A stretch of 15,580 nucleotides of DNA from contig DDSR01000063.1 in the NCBI GenBank assembly GCA_002343455.1, positions 6,116-21,695 of the forward strand. The letters are read 5' to 3'. Positions 14,899-15,580 of this stretch are shown here, piece after piece; position 1 is the first letter of the stretch; the number at the start of each line of letters is the position of its first letter. The notes below the pieces were generated by a model. That model was not told the DNA's origin, did not search any database, and saw only the letters and a list, made by a program, of their open reading frames with translations. Both the position numbers and the translations under genes were made by a program. Origin of the DNA: Deltaproteobacteria bacterium UBA2385. Its GTDB lineage: Bacteria > Myxococcota_A > UBA796 > UBA2385.

Positions 14899-15371
14899 TC
14901 CTTGACGAAGGTCGGGTCCTGCGAGAGCTGGATCTTCAGCATGTAGAGCGCCTGCAGCGCGGTGGTGTCCTCGGAGGGGAAGACGCTCTCGTAGCGGTCC
15001 TGGGTGAAGGCGTAGAGGTCGGTGCGGACCTCGTCCTCGCACTCCAGCAGGCTGGCGAGGGCGACGAGGTGCTCGCCCTGGCCGCGGGCCATGTCGCGGC
15101 GCAGCGCGTCGAGGTTGGCCTCGGCGAAGGCCTCCTGCTCCTTGTCGGCGCGCACGATGCCGCCGGTGGTGCAGTTGCTGGTCCCGAAGGTGATGCCGAA
15201 GGTCTGGGAGGCGAAGGTCCCGTTGGTCGTACCGGCGAAGAGCTGGAGCATGTTGTCGTCCTTGATGATCAAGGAGCCCAGGCCGCAGCCGGCGGAGCCG
15301 TAGTTGGCAAGCGCGGCGTTGCTGAAGGTGAGGGCGGCGAGGACGAGGGGGAAGGCGACGAGCCGGTTCAT
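14883..15371 (-). CDS. DUF3015-family exported protein
   Basis: Small exported protein of 162 residues matching DUF3015. The signal peptide is MNRLVAFPLVLAALTFSNAALA. The mature part opens NYGSAGCGLGSLIIKDD and contains the family signature GTTNGTFASQTFGITFGT followed by SNC. A charged helical C-terminus (about 90-162) has KEQEAFAEANLDALRRDMA and ends FVKECGRI. The frame stays open upstream to 15551, but the ATG at 15371 is preferred because it gives a clean signal peptide and has GGAG 5 bases upstream. The function is unknown. DUF3015 genes often neighbour DUF4105 genes (recollection), and here the two overlap by 16 bp, implying a shared job in the periplasm or envelope. Confidence 0.85.
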   Translation of the reverse strand: MNRLVAFPLVLAALTFSNAALANYGSAGCGLGSLIIKDDNMLQLFAGTTNGTFASQTFGITFGTSNCTTGGIVRADKEQEAFAEANLDALRRDMARGQGEHLVALASLLECEDEVRTDLYAFTQDRYESVFPSEDTTALQALYMLKIQLSQDPTFVKECGRI

Positions 15372-15477
15372 GGGAGCTCCACGTGAGGGGAAAGCGGCGC
15401 CGTTGCTGGGAGTGGGGCTCGGCAGCAGCGGCGGCCGCGCCGACGTTACCATAGGGGGGCGGACTGCCCCGGGGGTT
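15372..15477. promoter_or_regulatory. Divergent promoter region between DUF3015 and the right-edge gene
   Basis: This 106-bp gap separates divergent starts. TACCAT (15447-15452, plus strand) and TATGGT (15453-15448, minus strand) overlap and could each serve as a -10 element (4 of 6 consensus bases). No good -35 partners are visible. The ribosome site GGAG for DUF3015 is adjacent to 15371. Confidence 0.25.
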
Positions 15478-15580
15478 GTGGTGCTGCTGTCGCTCTGCCT
15501 CGCTACGCAGGCCTTTGCCGATCCTGGACCCGCCTGGCAGACGCGCCTCACCGGCGGTGCAGGACTGGTCGCTGTGGCTG
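15478..15580 (+). CDS. N-terminus of an exported protein (cut by right window edge)
   Basis: An open frame of 34 codons runs off the window. From GTG at 15478 (or 15481) it begins MVLLSLCLATQAFA, a plausible signal peptide ending in an AFA cleavage site, then DPGPAWQTRLTGGAGLVAVA. It lacks basic residues at the N-terminus, and the ribosome site is only a G-run. Divergent placement from DUF3015 and the export signal support a real gene, but too little is visible to name a family. Confidence 0.45.
   Translation, partial: MVLLSLCLATQAFADPGPAWQTRLTGGAGLVAVA

Noticed and set aside
12577..14946. A 789-codon plus-strand frame covering the end of the AbiEii-like gene and antisense to the DUF4105 gene
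   Set aside because: It is out of frame with the AbiEii-like gene and opposite a protein with clear DUF4105 motifs; the translation is Pro/Gln/Arg low-complexity.
14899..15042. N-terminal extension of the DUF4105 protein to 15042
   Set aside because: It would overlap DUF3015 by 160 bp, and its sequence is Arg/Pro/His-rich with no family similarity. The signal peptide starts at the GTG at 14898.
15372..15551. N-terminal extension of the DUF3015 protein to 15551
   Set aside because: It would place a long polar segment before a clean signal peptide. The ATG at 15371 has a properly spaced ribosome site.

Overview
The window is uniformly GC-rich, densely coded DNA from a diderm bacterium. It contains a TonB-type energising module, exported lipoproteins and a periplasmic/outer-membrane maturation protein. 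The lipoprotein linkers (Cys-Gly-Asp-Lys-Asp-Asp followed by Asp/Thr/Gly runs) and the gene families recall Myxococcota and related deltaproteobacteria-like lineages. That placement is an inference from style, not from a marker search.

Layout, left to right. (1) 1-4501, minus strand: one tightly packed operon. It reads beta-helix lipoprotein, DUF3450 periplasmic protein, TtpC-like large MotA/TolQ/ExbB protein, small ExbB and ExbD (cut by the left edge). This is the gene order of a Vibrio-type TonB2/TtpC system; tonB and a TPR gene would be expected beyond the left edge. A perfect 10-bp inverted repeat lies in the lipoprotein leader. (2) 4712-9253: threonine catabolism. An aldehyde dehydrogenase (minus) diverges from L-threonine 3-dehydrogenase (plus), followed by a small Cys-rich lipoprotein and then 2-amino-3-ketobutyrate CoA ligase. 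Tdh and Kbl together convert threonine to glycine and acetyl-CoA. (3) 9254-9366: two strong GC hairpins separate kbl from the convergent tRNA genes. (4) 9367-11026, minus: serS followed immediately by tRNA-Ser(UGA), tRNA-Ser(GCU) and tRNA-Arg(ACG), so the synthetase lies with two of its substrates. (5) 11120-12914, plus: a visibly less GC-rich, probably acquired two-gene AbiE-like (type IV) toxin-antitoxin/defence cassette. It has a near-consensus sigma-70 promoter that would start transcription at, or within a base or two of, the start codon, giving a leaderless mRNA. An inverted repeat brackets that promoter. (6) 12952-15371, minus: a DUF3015 protein and a DUF4105/Lnb-type protein, overlapping and probably co-translated. 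(7) 15478-15580, plus: the start of an exported protein cut by the right edge.

No mobile-element genes, CRISPR array or rRNA were seen. No stretch longer than about 300 bases lacks a gene; the largest gap is 4502-4711. The most promising parts for new biology are the AbiE-like cassette with its leaderless promoter, the beta-helix lipoprotein at the head of the TtpC operon, the lipoprotein inserted between tdh and kbl, and the DUF3015-Lnb pair. Each is built from recognisable families, and I found no clearly unprecedented system.
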